DNA from: Rhodospirillales bacterium | Lineage (GTDB): Bacteria > Pseudomonadota > Alphaproteobacteria > Rhodospirillales_A > JACZKS01 | Assembly: GCA_018648445.1 (NCBI GenBank) | Contig: JABGRG010000058.1 | Location: 1-22,899 of the forward strand | Length of the DNA: 22,899 nt | Reading direction: 5' to 3' | Program-made: the position numbers and the translations under genes | Notes under the pieces: model-generated | What the model was told of the DNA's origin: nothing | The model's database searches: none | What the model saw: only the letters and a program-made list of their open reading frames with translations | Shown: in pieces, positions 16,124 through 22,899 of the stretch | How positions within the stretch are numbered: the first letter of the stretch is position 1 | Layout: each line of letters opens with the position of its first letter

Positions 16124-17857
16124 CTAGTGTGAATCGCGCGGCACCTCGGCCCCCCGGTTGCCCACCAGGAAGTCGAGATCAGCGCCCTGATCGGCCTGCA
16201 GCACGTGATCGTAATAGAGCTTCTGATAGCCACCCATCATGGGCGGATCAATGGGCTTCCACGTCTCGCGGCGCTTGGCCAGTTCCTCGTCCGACACCTC
16301 CAGATGGAGTTTGCGGTTGGGCACATCCAGCTCGATCATGTCGCCGTCCTGAACCAGAGCGAGCGGGCCACCGGCCGCCGCCTCGGGCGCGGAATGCAGA
16401 ACCACGGTCCCATAGGCCGTTCCGCTCATGCGCGCATCCGAAATGCGGATCATATCGGTAATGCCCTTGGCCAACAGCTTCGGTGGTAATCCCATATTGC
16501 CGACTTCAGCCATTCCGGGGAATCCCTTGGGTCCGCAGTTTTTCAGAACCATGATGCAGGTTTCGTCAATATCGAGATCGGGCTCCATGATGCGCGTCAG
16601 GTAGTGTTCGATATCTTCGAAAACGACGGCGCGCCCGCGATGGGTCAACAGCTCGGGCGAGGCCGCCGACGGTTTCAGAACCGAGCCGCCGGGCGTCAGA
16701 TTGCCACGCAGAACGGCAATGCCGCCCTTTTGGGTCAACGGTTTATCCAACGGCAAAATGACTTTTTCGTTGTAATTCTCGGCGTCTTTGCTGTTTTCCC
16801 AGATGGACTGGCCGTTGACGGTCAGGGCATCCTTGTGGAGCATTCCCGCATCGCCCAGCATCTTGATAACCGTGGGCAGACCGCCCGCGTAGAAGAAGTC
16901 CTCCATCAGGTATTCGCCCGACGGCATGAGGTTGACGACCGTGGGAACGTCACATCCCAGCGCGTCCCAATCTTCAAGCGACAGCTCGACACCGATGCGC
17001 CCGGCTATTGCCAGAAGGTGGATGACGGCGTTGGTCGAACCGCCAATGGCGCCATTCAGCTTGATGGCGTTCTCGAACGCCTCGCGGGTCAGGATTTGGG
17101 ACATACGCAGGTCTTCCTCGACCATCTTGACGATACGTTGCCCAGCCATGTGCGACAGCACGTTGCGCCGCGAATCAGCCGCCGGAATGGCCGCGTTGCC
17201 AGGCATTCCCATACCCAGCGCCTCAACCATGCAGGCCATCGACGAGGCCGTGCCCATGGTCATGCAATGACCGGGCGAGCGGTTCATGGAGGCTTCGGCG
17301 TCCATGAATTCCTTCATGGTCATTTCGCCGGCCTTAACCGCTTCGCTGAATTTCCAGACATGCGTGCCCGAACCGATCTGTTCACCCTTGAAATTGCCGT
17401 TAAGCTGCGGTCCGCCCGATATGGCCAGCGCCGGAAGATCGCAACTGGCCGCACCCATCAGCAACGCGGGGGTAGTTTTGTCACAACCAACCAGAAGGAC
17501 CACGCCATCCATGGGCTGAGCGCGGATCGATTCTTCGACCTCCATGCTGGCCAGGTTGCGAAACAGCATGGCGGTGGGTCGCAAGGTCGCTTCACCCAGG
17601 CTCATTACCGGGAACTCCACCGGGAAACCACCGGCCTCCCAGATGCCGCGCTTCACGTGCTCGGCGATAACGTCGAAATGAGCGTTGCACGGATTGTATT
17701 CGGACCACGTGTTGCAGATGCCGATTACAGGACGACCGTCGAAAACGTGGCTCGGAAGACCTTGGTTACGCATCCAGCTTCGATGGATGAAACCACCCAT
17801 GTCATTACCGCCGTACCATGCCGCCGAGCGGCACTTCTTTTTGCTGTCATCGGTCAT
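16124..17857 (-). CDS. IlvD/Edd family dehydratase, sugar-acid (L-arabinonate-type)
   Basis: The protein has 577 residues. ATG at 17857 has GAGGA about 9 nt upstream, and a TTG start at 17875 is less likely. It matches the sugar-acid branch of the IlvD/Edd family, whose members dehydrate aldonates such as L-arabinonate to 2-keto-3-deoxy acids. The [2Fe-2S] cysteines are Cys57 (YNPCN), Cys125 (VGCDK) and Cys198 (PGHCMT). Metal ligands are Glu89 (SLGEATLRP), Asp126 and the carboxylated Lys127, and the catalytic Ser478 is in SDARMSGT. These positions are offset by two from the residue numbers I recall for the Rhizobium leguminosarum L-arabinonate dehydratase. It is cytoplasmic. It is transcribed alone, convergent with TRAP 1 and divergent from TRAP 2. 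The preferred substrate among pentonates and hexonates is not determined. Confidence 0.93.
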   Translation of the reverse strand: MTDDSKKKCRSAAWYGGNDMGGFIHRSWMRNQGLPSHVFDGRPVIGICNTWSEYNPCNAHFDVIAEHVKRGIWEAGGFPVEFPVMSLGEATLRPTAMLFRNLASMEVEESIRAQPMDGVVLLVGCDKTTPALLMGAASCDLPALAISGGPQLNGNFKGEQIGSGTHVWKFSEAVKAGEMTMKEFMDAEASMNRSPGHCMTMGTASSMACMVEALGMGMPGNAAIPAADSRRNVLSHMAGQRIVKMVEEDLRMSQILTREAFENAIKLNGAIGGSTNAVIHLLAIAGRIGVELSLEDWDALGCDVPTVVNLMPSGEYLMEDFFYAGGLPTVIKMLGDAGMLHKDALTVNGQSIWENSKDAENYNEKVILPLDKPLTQKGGIAVLRGNLTPGGSVLKPSAASPELLTHRGRAVVFEDIEHYLTRIMEPDLDIDETCIMVLKNCGPKGFPGMAEVGNMGLPPKLLAKGITDMIRISDARMSGTAYGTVVLHSAPEAAAGGPLALVQDGDMIELDVPNRKLHLEVSDEELAKRRETWKPIDPPMMGGYQKLYYDHVLQADQGADLDFLVGNRGAEVPRDSH

Positions 17858-17968
17858 CTTCTTTCTTCCTCTCAAAATGGACTGAGTTTGTCCTAAAACA
17901 CGACGATTCTGTCACGAACTGTCCGCCAAGCCGTCATCATCGACCATCAACGAAAAAATAACAATTCA

Positions 17969-17981
17969 TTTGTATGACAAA
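17969..17981. promoter_or_regulatory. Palindrome TTTGT-ATG-ACAAA
   Basis: Perfect 5-bp arms flank a 3-nt centre, 111 bp upstream of the dehydratase start on its 5' side. The form resembles operators of FCD-type GntR regulators, but no GntR gene lies in the window. Candidate operator for the dehydratase gene. Confidence 0.45.
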
Positions 17982-18050
17982 GCAGAATTATTGGTTTTCC
18001 AGCGGTTATTTCGAATTTTCAGATAAAAAAATTCACTCTGCGAATTTTTG

Positions 18051-18077
18051 TGAAACCCGCTCTCCATAAGGGTTTCA
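18051..18077. promoter_or_regulatory. Dyad TGAAACCC-N11-GGGTTTCA
   Basis: Perfect 8-bp arms (18051-18058 and 18070-18077) with an 11-nt loop lie 6 bp upstream of the TTGACA hexamer. It could be an operator overlapping the TRAP 2 promoter, or a hairpin. No regulator is identified. Confidence 0.45.
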
Positions 18078-18119
18078 GGGGACTTGACAGGGGTATACCG
18101 ATTAAGGCAACCTGCTTTC

Positions 18120-18134
18120 TGGAACAGCGTTCCT
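18120..18134. promoter_or_regulatory. IclR-like operator candidate TGGAA-N5-TTCCT
   Basis: TGGAACAGCGTTCCT contains a perfect GGAAC-AGC-GTTCC palindrome. In layout it matches the E. coli IclR operator TGGAA-N5-TTCCA at 9 of 10 half-site positions. It lies 206 bp upstream of the TRAP 2 SBP start, and an IclR-family gene is in the operon, which makes autoregulation likely. Confidence 0.5.
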
Positions 18135-18185
18135 AATGTGAAACTACAATACAGCGGAGGACGTTCAACCAATTTTTCAGCCTAT

Positions 18186-18259
18186 TCTCGCGGCTCGTAT
18201 TGGTCCTGACAAGGAACAAGAACTGCGACAGGCGCGATGACCGGAATACGAGCGCGAGA
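18186..18259 (+). promoter_or_regulatory. Long imperfect hairpin in the TRAP 2 leader
   Basis: Bases 18194-18201 (CTCGTATT) pair with 18245-18252. After a one-base bulge, 18186-18192 pair with 18253-18259, giving 15 pairs. After a 2-nt bulge the stem can continue with GGTC at 18202-18205 and GACC at 18239-18242. It ends 81 bp before the SBP ATG, so it would be in the 5' leader if transcription starts upstream. It is a candidate cis-regulatory RNA or mRNA-stability element; it is not a recognised riboswitch. Confidence 0.45.
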
Positions 18260-18280
18260 GCGCCCTAGACAGGTCGAGCA

Positions 18281-18305
18281 GGCAGGGCAATTGGCAGGGC
18301 GAATT
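18281..18305. repeat. Tandem 12-13 bp repeat GGCAGGGC(G)AATT
   Basis: Copy 1 at 18281-18292 and copy 2 at 18293-18305 (with one inserted G) are directly adjacent. They lie 36 bp upstream of the SBP start, just before the ribosome-binding site AGGAG. Confidence 0.55.
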
Positions 18306-18340
18306 TCCATTTCACAGGTTCACCAACCAGGAGACACGAC

Positions 18341-19327
18341 ATGAAACTCAAAACCCTATCAGTCGCACTCGGAGCGGCTTCGCTGGTTGCGGCGATGACC
18401 GTCTCGGCTCAGGCTATCGAACTGAAACTCGGCCACTATGCACCCGAATCGCATCCGGCCAACAAAGCGGCCCAGATGATGGCTGCGGCCGTCGCCAAGC
18501 GCACCGGCGGCGAAGTCACCATCAAGATTTATCCTGCCAACCAGTTGGGCGATGGCAACGAAGTTCTGGAACAGCAGATCCAGGGCGTTGTCGACATGAG
18601 CCTGCCGACCCAGCCGATGATCGACAAGTACGACAAGGCCTTCGCCGCCGTCATGCTGCCGTTCGTCTACAAAGATTATCAACATGCCTGGCGCGTGCTT
18701 GACGGCCCGTTCATGGATTGGGCCGGCCCGAAACTCGAAAAGCAGGGCCTCGTCTTCCTCGCCAACTGGGAATGGGGTTTCCGTAACCTGACGAACAACA
18801 AGCGTCCGATCATGTCGGCCGCCGACGTCAAGGGTCTGAAAATCCGCACCCCGGGCGAAATTCAGCTGCAAAAAGCGATGGAAGCCGCTGGCGCCATCGT
18901 CACCAAGATCAACTTCAAAGAACTCCCGATGGCTCTGAAGCAGGGCGTAGTCGACGGCCAGGAAAACCCGCTTTCCGTCATCTATCACTACAAGCTGTAT
19001 GAAGTTCAGCCGAACCTCGCGCTGACCTATCACGTCTACAACTCCATGATGGCCACCATCGGCAAGAAGTCCTGGGAAAAACTCAACGCCCAGCAGCAGA
19101 AAATTCTGCGCGAAGAAGCCGCCGCCGCCGGTCAGTGGTTCCGTGACGAGCAGCAGAAAGAAGAAAAGAGTCTGATCGCCAAGCTCGAAGGCAAAGGCAT
19201 GAAGGTTACGCGTCCCGACCGCGCCGAATTCAAGGCCATGATGGGTCCGGCATATGACGCCATCGCCGCCTACGCGGGCAAGGAAAACGTCGATACCTTC
19301 CTCAAGATGGTCAAAGAAACCAACTAG
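18341..19327 (+). CDS. TRAP transporter substrate-binding protein (DctP family), system 2
   Basis: The protein has 328 residues. ATG at 18341 has CAGGAG 8 nt upstream. The signal peptide spans about 1-25 (MKLKTLSVALGAASLVAAMTVSAQA), and the mature protein IELKLGHYAPESHPANKAA is periplasmic. It is a canonical DctP. Arg148 in GFRNLTN, the family arginine Arg169 in GLKIRTP, and KELPMALKQGVVDGQENP at 193-210 are all present. Arginine in this position normally clamps the ligand carboxylate, so a carboxylated substrate is expected. It is first in the operon with DctM, DctQ, IclR, a KduD-like SDR and a cupin. Clear sequence differences from the SBP of system 1 indicate a different ligand or an old duplication. 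Confidence 0.96.
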   Translation: MKLKTLSVALGAASLVAAMTVSAQAIELKLGHYAPESHPANKAAQMMAAAVAKRTGGEVTIKIYPANQLGDGNEVLEQQIQGVVDMSLPTQPMIDKYDKAFAAVMLPFVYKDYQHAWRVLDGPFMDWAGPKLEKQGLVFLANWEWGFRNLTNNKRPIMSAADVKGLKIRTPGEIQLQKAMEAAGAIVTKINFKELPMALKQGVVDGQENPLSVIYHYKLYEVQPNLALTYHVYNSMMATIGKKSWEKLNAQQQKILREEAAAAGQWFRDEQQKEEKSLIAKLEGKGMKVTRPDRAEFKAMMGPAYDAIAAYAGKENVDTFLKMVKETN

Positions 19328-19377
19328 GTTTTACTGATCTAAGACCAATAACCCGGATCGGGATGGAGAACGGAAAA

Positions 19378-20664
19378 ATGCTGACGCTTGCGATCTTCGC
19401 CGTACTGGTGGGCATGGTTATGTTGGGTGTCCCCATATTTGCGGCGATGGGCCTGACAGCCGCCGGAACGTTCATTTTGTTAGGTGAAGGTTTCGTGCTG
19501 CCCATGATGGCTCAGCGCATGTACGTGGCGACAACGGGATTTACCCTGTTGGCAATCCCGTTCTTCATCCTGGCCGGGAATTTAATGAACTACGGCGGCA
19601 TTACGCAAAGGGTGTTTGATTTCGCCCGCGCCCTGGTCGGCCATTTAAGCGGCGGCCTGGGTCACGTAAACGTGGTCGCCAGCATGATTTTCTCGGGCAT
19701 GTCGGGCGCGGCTGTCGCCGATGCCGCCGGTCTGGGTCTGGTCGAAATGGAAGCCATGACCAAGAACGGTTACGATAAGGAATTCAGCGCCGCAATTACG
19801 GCGGCGTCTTCAACCATCGGCCCGGTGGTTCCCCCCAGCATTGCTTTTGTAATTTACGGATCAATTACCGGCGTTTCTATCGTTAAGCTGTTTATGGCCG
19901 GGTTTGTCCCCGGAGTTCTTATGGGACTGGCGCTGATGATCGCCGTCTATTTCGTGTCAAAAAAACGCGGCTACCCGACCGATCCCTCGCCTACTCTCGT
20001 TTTGCTTTGGACAACGTTCAAGGCTTCGTTTTTGGCCCTTTTGATGCCCGTCATCATCATCGGCGGCATTCTGGGCGGCCTGTTCACGCCAACCGAAGCC
20101 GCCGTCGTCGCCTCGCTCTACGCCTTTCTGGTCGGCGGCGTGTGGTACCGTGAATTCGGACTGAAAGACGTTCCGGAAATTATCTGGGAGTCCATAAAAC
20201 AGAGTGTTCGCGTTCTTTTTATCATTGCCACGGCGGGCTTCTTCGGCTGGCTGATGATCCACCAAAGCATCCCGCAGCAGGTGATCGAAGGACTGACCAC
20301 GGTGACTTCGGTCAAGTGGGTCATGATGCTGATTATCGTGGCCGTGCTAATCGTGCTGGGTTGCTTTCTTGAAGGCATCGCGGTGCTGGTCATCACCATT
20401 CCGGTGTTCTTGCCGCTGATTACACAATTTGGCGTCGATCCCATCCAGTTCGGCGTGATCATGGTATTGTGTTCGATGATTGGTCTGCTGACGCCGCCGG
20501 TGGGTATGAGCCTGTACGCGGTAGCAACCATTAGCGGCGTTTCCATCGGCCGCTTGTCCAAGGAACTGTGGCCCTACCTGCTGGGCATCTTCATCGTGAC
20601 ACTCCTGATTACCTATATTCCGGAGATTTCACTGTGGCTTCCCAATATGCTGATGCCGGAGTGA
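19378..20664 (+). CDS. TRAP transporter large permease subunit (DctM), system 2
   Basis: The protein has 428 residues from ATG 19378, which has GGAG 9 nt upstream and gives the usual MLTLAIFAVLVGMVMLGVPIF start. ATG at 19363 would add five residues and has a weaker ribosome-binding site. About 12 hydrophobic helices are present. Signatures include TLLAIPFFILAGNLMNYGGITQRVFDFARALVGHLSGGLGHV, IFSGMSGAAVADAAGLG, VVPPSIAFVIYG and LLTPPVGMSLYAVA. It is the ion-coupled channel subunit. In this operon it comes before DctQ, the reverse of system 1. The 50-bp gap after the SBP holds no strong terminator. Confidence 0.95.
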   Translation: MLTLAIFAVLVGMVMLGVPIFAAMGLTAAGTFILLGEGFVLPMMAQRMYVATTGFTLLAIPFFILAGNLMNYGGITQRVFDFARALVGHLSGGLGHVNVVASMIFSGMSGAAVADAAGLGLVEMEAMTKNGYDKEFSAAITAASSTIGPVVPPSIAFVIYGSITGVSIVKLFMAGFVPGVLMGLALMIAVYFVSKKRGYPTDPSPTLVLLWTTFKASFLALLMPVIIIGGILGGLFTPTEAAVVASLYAFLVGGVWYREFGLKDVPEIIWESIKQSVRVLFIIATAGFFGWLMIHQSIPQQVIEGLTTVTSVKWVMMLIIVAVLIVLGCFLEGIAVLVITIPVFLPLITQFGVDPIQFGVIMVLCSMIGLLTPPVGMSLYAVATISGVSIGRLSKELWPYLLGIFIVTLLITYIPEISLWLPNMLMPE

Positions 20665-20669
20665 ACGAA

Positions 20670-21170
20670 ATGATGAACATACTTAAAACCATCGACCGAA
20701 TTTTGGGAAAAGCCATGCGCCTGTTCTGCATCGCCAACCTGATCGCCCTTATGGTGGTGCTGGCAGCGGTCGTATTCATCCGCTTTTTCCCCATCGCCCA
20801 GCTAAGCTGGTCGGACGAAGTCATCGAATGGCTGATGGCTTCGCTGATCTTCATCGCCGCCGCCGCTTTGTGGCGCGACAGCGACCATTTTCGCATCGAA
20901 GCGCTGGCCGAACGCCTGGCCGGAACCAAGTTCGGTATTGTGTTCGGTTTTGCTATTGAAATTTGCACAACCATCTTTATTTTCTTCTTCGCTAAATACA
21001 GCCTGGATTTAACCATCGCCGTCGGCCGCACATCTCCGATCCTTGCCTGGCCCATGACCTGGTGGTACGCCCCCATGCCGGTGGCTGGTTTTATTATGGT
21101 GGCTTACTCCATCCGCAACATCGTTCAGGGGTTCGGTGCGATTGTCGAGGGCTTCCGAGCAAAGACATAG
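20670..21170 (+). CDS. TRAP transporter small permease subunit (DctQ), system 2
   Basis: The protein has 166 residues. ATG at 20670 has GGAG 8 nt upstream, inside the end of DctM; a further ATG at 20673 is the alternative. Four hydrophobic helices are present, with the family segment LSWSDEVIEWLMASLIFIAAAALWRDSDHFRIEALAERL near residues 46-84. It starts 5 bp after the DctM stop and ends 3 bp before the IclR start, a tightly packed operon. It pairs with DctM in the inner membrane. Confidence 0.93.
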   Translation: MMNILKTIDRILGKAMRLFCIANLIALMVVLAAVVFIRFFPIAQLSWSDEVIEWLMASLIFIAAAALWRDSDHFRIEALAERLAGTKFGIVFGFAIEICTTIFIFFFAKYSLDLTIAVGRTSPILAWPMTWWYAPMPVAGFIMVAYSIRNIVQGFGAIVEGFRAKT

Positions 21171-21173
21171 ATC

Positions 21174-21923
21174 ATGAGCACACTGCAAAAAGCGTTTGGA
21201 ATTGTTGAAGCGGTCGTGGCCGATCAGGCCCGGGGCATGACCTTTGCCGAGATCGTGGCGGCGACCGGCGCGCCCAAGGCCAGCGCGCATCGCATTCTGA
21301 AGGAACTGGTCGCCTTGCGGATTTTGACGTTCTCGGAGGAAACGGCGCGCTATCGTGGCAGCCTCAAACTGGCCAATCTGGGCAGCGAGGTGACCGCCAA
21401 CTTCGACTTGCGCACGCTGGTCCATCCCCATTTGCAGTCCCTTCACGAAGAGACCCACCATCACGCGCATATGGGAATTCGCGACGGGGACGAAGGCGTC
21501 TATCTGGACAAAATCGAGGCCCGGGATTACGGCTTCAAACTGTTTTCCGCGGTGGGCAAACGCTTTCCGCTGCATTGCACCGGAATGGGCAAGGCGCTGC
21601 TGGCTTTCGGCAGCGAAGAGGACCGCGAACGGGCCCTCGCCAAACCCATGGACGCGATAACTGCTAAAACCATATTCGATCCTGACAGCCTGCGCGCGGA
21701 GCTTGCCGACGTGCGCGAGCAGGGTTACGCCCTGGATCGTGAAGAAATCACCCGAGGTGTGATGTGTGTGGCGGCGCCGATATTTGGTTCCCCGAATGAC
21801 GTGGTCGGCGCCGTCAGCATCACATTTCCCTCTTACATCAACAGCGACAGGGGCATAGATACCGAGATCGCGGCCATTTTACGCTACGCCTCGGCAATAT
21901 CGGATTCCCTGCCAAAAGGATAA
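21174..21923 (+). CDS. IclR family transcriptional regulator
   Basis: The protein has 249 residues; ATG at 21174 has a weak ribosome-binding site, but translation is probably coupled to DctQ 3 bp upstream. The N-terminal winged helix-turn-helix spans about 5-60 (MTFAEIVAATGAPKASAHRILKELVALRIL). The C-terminal effector domain is of the IclR type, with GVYLDKIEARD at 108-118, LHCTGMGKALLAFGS at 133-147 and a later EEITRGVMCVAAPIF. Proteins of this family, such as KdgR and related sugar-acid repressors, bind a catabolic intermediate and release the operon. Location between transporter and catabolic enzymes suggests that it regulates this operon. The TGGAA/TTCCT dyad upstream of the SBP is a candidate site. 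The inducer is unknown. Confidence 0.93.
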   Translation: MSTLQKAFGIVEAVVADQARGMTFAEIVAATGAPKASAHRILKELVALRILTFSEETARYRGSLKLANLGSEVTANFDLRTLVHPHLQSLHEETHHHAHMGIRDGDEGVYLDKIEARDYGFKLFSAVGKRFPLHCTGMGKALLAFGSEEDRERALAKPMDAITAKTIFDPDSLRAELADVREQGYALDREEITRGVMCVAAPIFGSPNDVVGAVSITFPSYINSDRGIDTEIAAILRYASAISDSLPKG

Positions 21924-21928
21924 CCAAC

Positions 21929-22702
21929 ATGATTTTGGATAAATTCAGTCTGGCCGGGAAAAGCGGCATCGTTACGGGCGCCAGCCGGGGTATCGGCGCG
22001 GCCTTTGCGCAAGGGCTTCTCGAAGCGGGCGGCAACGTGATTATCGCCGACATTCTTGAAGACAAGGCGGTCGAAAAGGCCAACGAGCTTAACAAGATCG
22101 ATGGCGGAGGAAGGGCTGCAGGCGCGCTGGTGGATATGCGCTCGCGCGAGAGCATTCAGGCCTTGGTCGATAAAACCGTTGAAGAATTCGGCACCGTCGA
22201 TTTCCTGTTTAACAACGCGGGCACCATTCACCGCATGCCTTGTGAAGACTTCGATCTGGACGTCTTCGAAGAGGAATTGCAGGTAAATCTGGTTGGTCCA
22301 TTCGCCTTGGCCCAGGCCTGCGCGCGCGTGATGATCGCGCACAAGCATAAGGGCAAGATCGTCAACACCTCGTCGCTGATCGCCGTTCAGGGCGGACGCA
22401 CGGTTCCGGCCTATGCCGCATCCAAAGGCGGCCTGACCCAAATCACCAAAACCATGTGCAATGACTGGGCGCAGTACAACATTCTGGTCAACGCCATCGG
22501 CCCCGGCTGGGTCGAAACCGAAAACACCGCCGCGTTGCGCGCCAACACCGAGCGCTATGAACACATAAACACGCGCATCCCCCTGGGCCGCTGGGCGAAA
22601 CCCGAAGATCTCGCCGGTGCGGCTGTATTCCTGGCCTCCGACGCATCCGACTATGTGACCGGGCATGTCCTGTTCGTGGATGGCGGCTGGCTCGCTTTTT
22701 AG
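21929..22702 (+). CDS. SDR oxidoreductase, KduD-like (2-dehydro-3-deoxy-D-gluconate dehydrogenase type)
   Basis: The protein has 257 residues; ATG at 21929 has AAAGGA about 9 nt upstream. The motif TGASRGIG lies at 16-23, NNAG at 95-98, the catalytic Ser149 (NTSSL), and Tyr162 with Lys166 (YAASK). The C-terminus RIPLGRWAKPEDLAGAAVFLASDASDYVTGHVLFVDGGWLAF is close to the KduD consensus. KduD reversibly reduces 2-keto-3-deoxy-5-keto-gluconate type intermediates in pectin and alginate monomer catabolism. SDR substrate assignments from sequence alone are often wrong, so gluconate 5-dehydrogenase or another sugar-acid dehydrogenase is possible. The gene follows IclR by 5 bp and precedes a cupin gene, which fits a uronate or 2-keto-3-deoxy-acid pathway. 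Confidence 0.92.
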   Translation: MILDKFSLAGKSGIVTGASRGIGAAFAQGLLEAGGNVIIADILEDKAVEKANELNKIDGGGRAAGALVDMRSRESIQALVDKTVEEFGTVDFLFNNAGTIHRMPCEDFDLDVFEEELQVNLVGPFALAQACARVMIAHKHKGKIVNTSSLIAVQGGRTVPAYAASKGGLTQITKTMCNDWAQYNILVNAIGPGWVETENTAALRANTERYEHINTRIPLGRWAKPEDLAGAAVFLASDASDYVTGHVLFVDGGWLAF

Positions 22703-22730
22703 ACAAAACCCCTGTTAAACGGAGAAGAAA

Positions 22731-22899
22731 ATGGCATACGCAGCTAACAAGAAATCCAAGTACGTCTACACCATCGAAGACATTCCGCTGGTTCCGCTGA
22801 CTGAAACGTCGAGTACGCGTTTCGTCGCCGCAGACGGAGCCCTGCTCAGCTTCATCCAGAACCCTCCGGGCGCGGTCTTCCCCATGCACAGCCACGATG
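22731..22899 (+). CDS. Cupin-domain protein, partial (cut by window end)
   Basis: The first 56 codons are present. ATG at 22731 has GGAG 7 nt upstream. The visible sequence runs from MAYAANKKSKYVYTIEDIP to PGAVFPMHSHD, and ends in the His-X-His of cupin motif 1 that binds metal. A small cupin next to a KduD-like SDR recalls KdgF, which converts unsaturated uronates, but the visible part is too short to tell KdgF from any other cupin. It is 28 bp after the SDR stop codon and probably in the same operon. Confidence 0.8.
   Translation, partial: MAYAANKKSKYVYTIEDIPLVPLTETSSTRFVAADGALLSFIQNPPGAVFPMHSHD

Larger units (their letters stand above)
17858..18340. promoter_or_regulatory. Divergent regulatory region between dehydratase and TRAP 2
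   Basis: These 483 bp have no supportable gene. From left to right they hold TTTGT-ATG-ACAAA (17969-17981), TGAAACCC-N11-GGGTTTCA (18051-18077), a TTGACA -35-like hexamer (18084-18089) without a clear -10, GGTATACC (18092-18099), GGAAC-AGC-GTTCC (18121-18133), a long imperfect hairpin (18186-18259), and a tandem GGCAGGGC(G)AATT repeat (18281-18305) just before the SBP ribosome-binding site. The density of dyads indicates several regulators or a multi-site operator. Confidence 0.6.

Noticed and set aside
16604..17896. Plus-strand open frame of 430 codons
   Set aside because: It is antisense to the dehydratase, which has all catalytic residues; the frame is a composition artefact.
18200..18268. 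Possible 22-codon leader peptide starting at a TTG
   Set aside because: There is no ribosome-binding site at proper distance, and the segment is better explained by the hairpin that covers it.

Overview
The window looks like chromosomal DNA of a GC-rich alphaproteobacterium, probably of the Rhodospirillales type. The evidence is the strong GC bias at third codon positions, two TRAP transporter systems, an Lrp/alanine dehydrogenase divergent pair and a FixL/DctB-like histidine kinase. The genus assignment is an inference. There is no rRNA, tRNA, CRISPR array or complete insertion sequence. The left 1.7 kb is visibly less GC-rich, poorly coding and full of short repeats, and looks accessory. 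The rest is dense and ordinary in composition.

Layout. Positions 1-1739 (accessory): a 59-codon ORF that may be a gene fragment, an inverted/direct repeat block, an unknown single-pass membrane protein, and a 624-bp non-coding stretch with a 10-bp phased TGACGA array. Positions 1740-9651 (housekeeping-like): a large UPF0182 membrane protein (-) divergent from an EamA/DMT permease (+), then an orphan sensor kinase carrying a periplasmic-binding-protein-like sensor (+), an Lrp-family regulator (-) and alanine dehydrogenase (+). Positions 9653-22899 (sugar-acid catabolism): a minus-strand operon SDR - Gfo/Idh/MocA oxidoreductase - MFS transporter, divergent from TRAP system 1 (SBP-DctQ-DctM). 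An IlvD/Edd-type dehydratase converges on TRAP 1 and sits divergent from TRAP system 2 (SBP-DctM-DctQ). TRAP 2 is co-directional with an IclR regulator, a KduD-like dehydrogenase and a cupin cut by the window end.

How the genes may work together (inference): the TRAP systems bring carboxylated sugars (aldonates or uronates) into the cell. The dehydratase, which keeps all the cluster cysteines and the catalytic Ser/Lys expected of the L-arabinonate dehydratase branch, would make 2-keto-3-deoxy acids. The KduD-like SDR and the cupin (KdgF-like by context only) fit 2-keto-3-deoxy-sugar or unsaturated-uronate metabolism. The SDR/Gfo pair would oxidise a sugar or sugar acid. IclR is the likely local regulator, and two palindromes built from TGGAA/TTCCA half-sites lie upstream of the two TRAP operons. 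The substrate cannot be decided from this window. No kinase or aldolase for the keto-deoxy acid is present.
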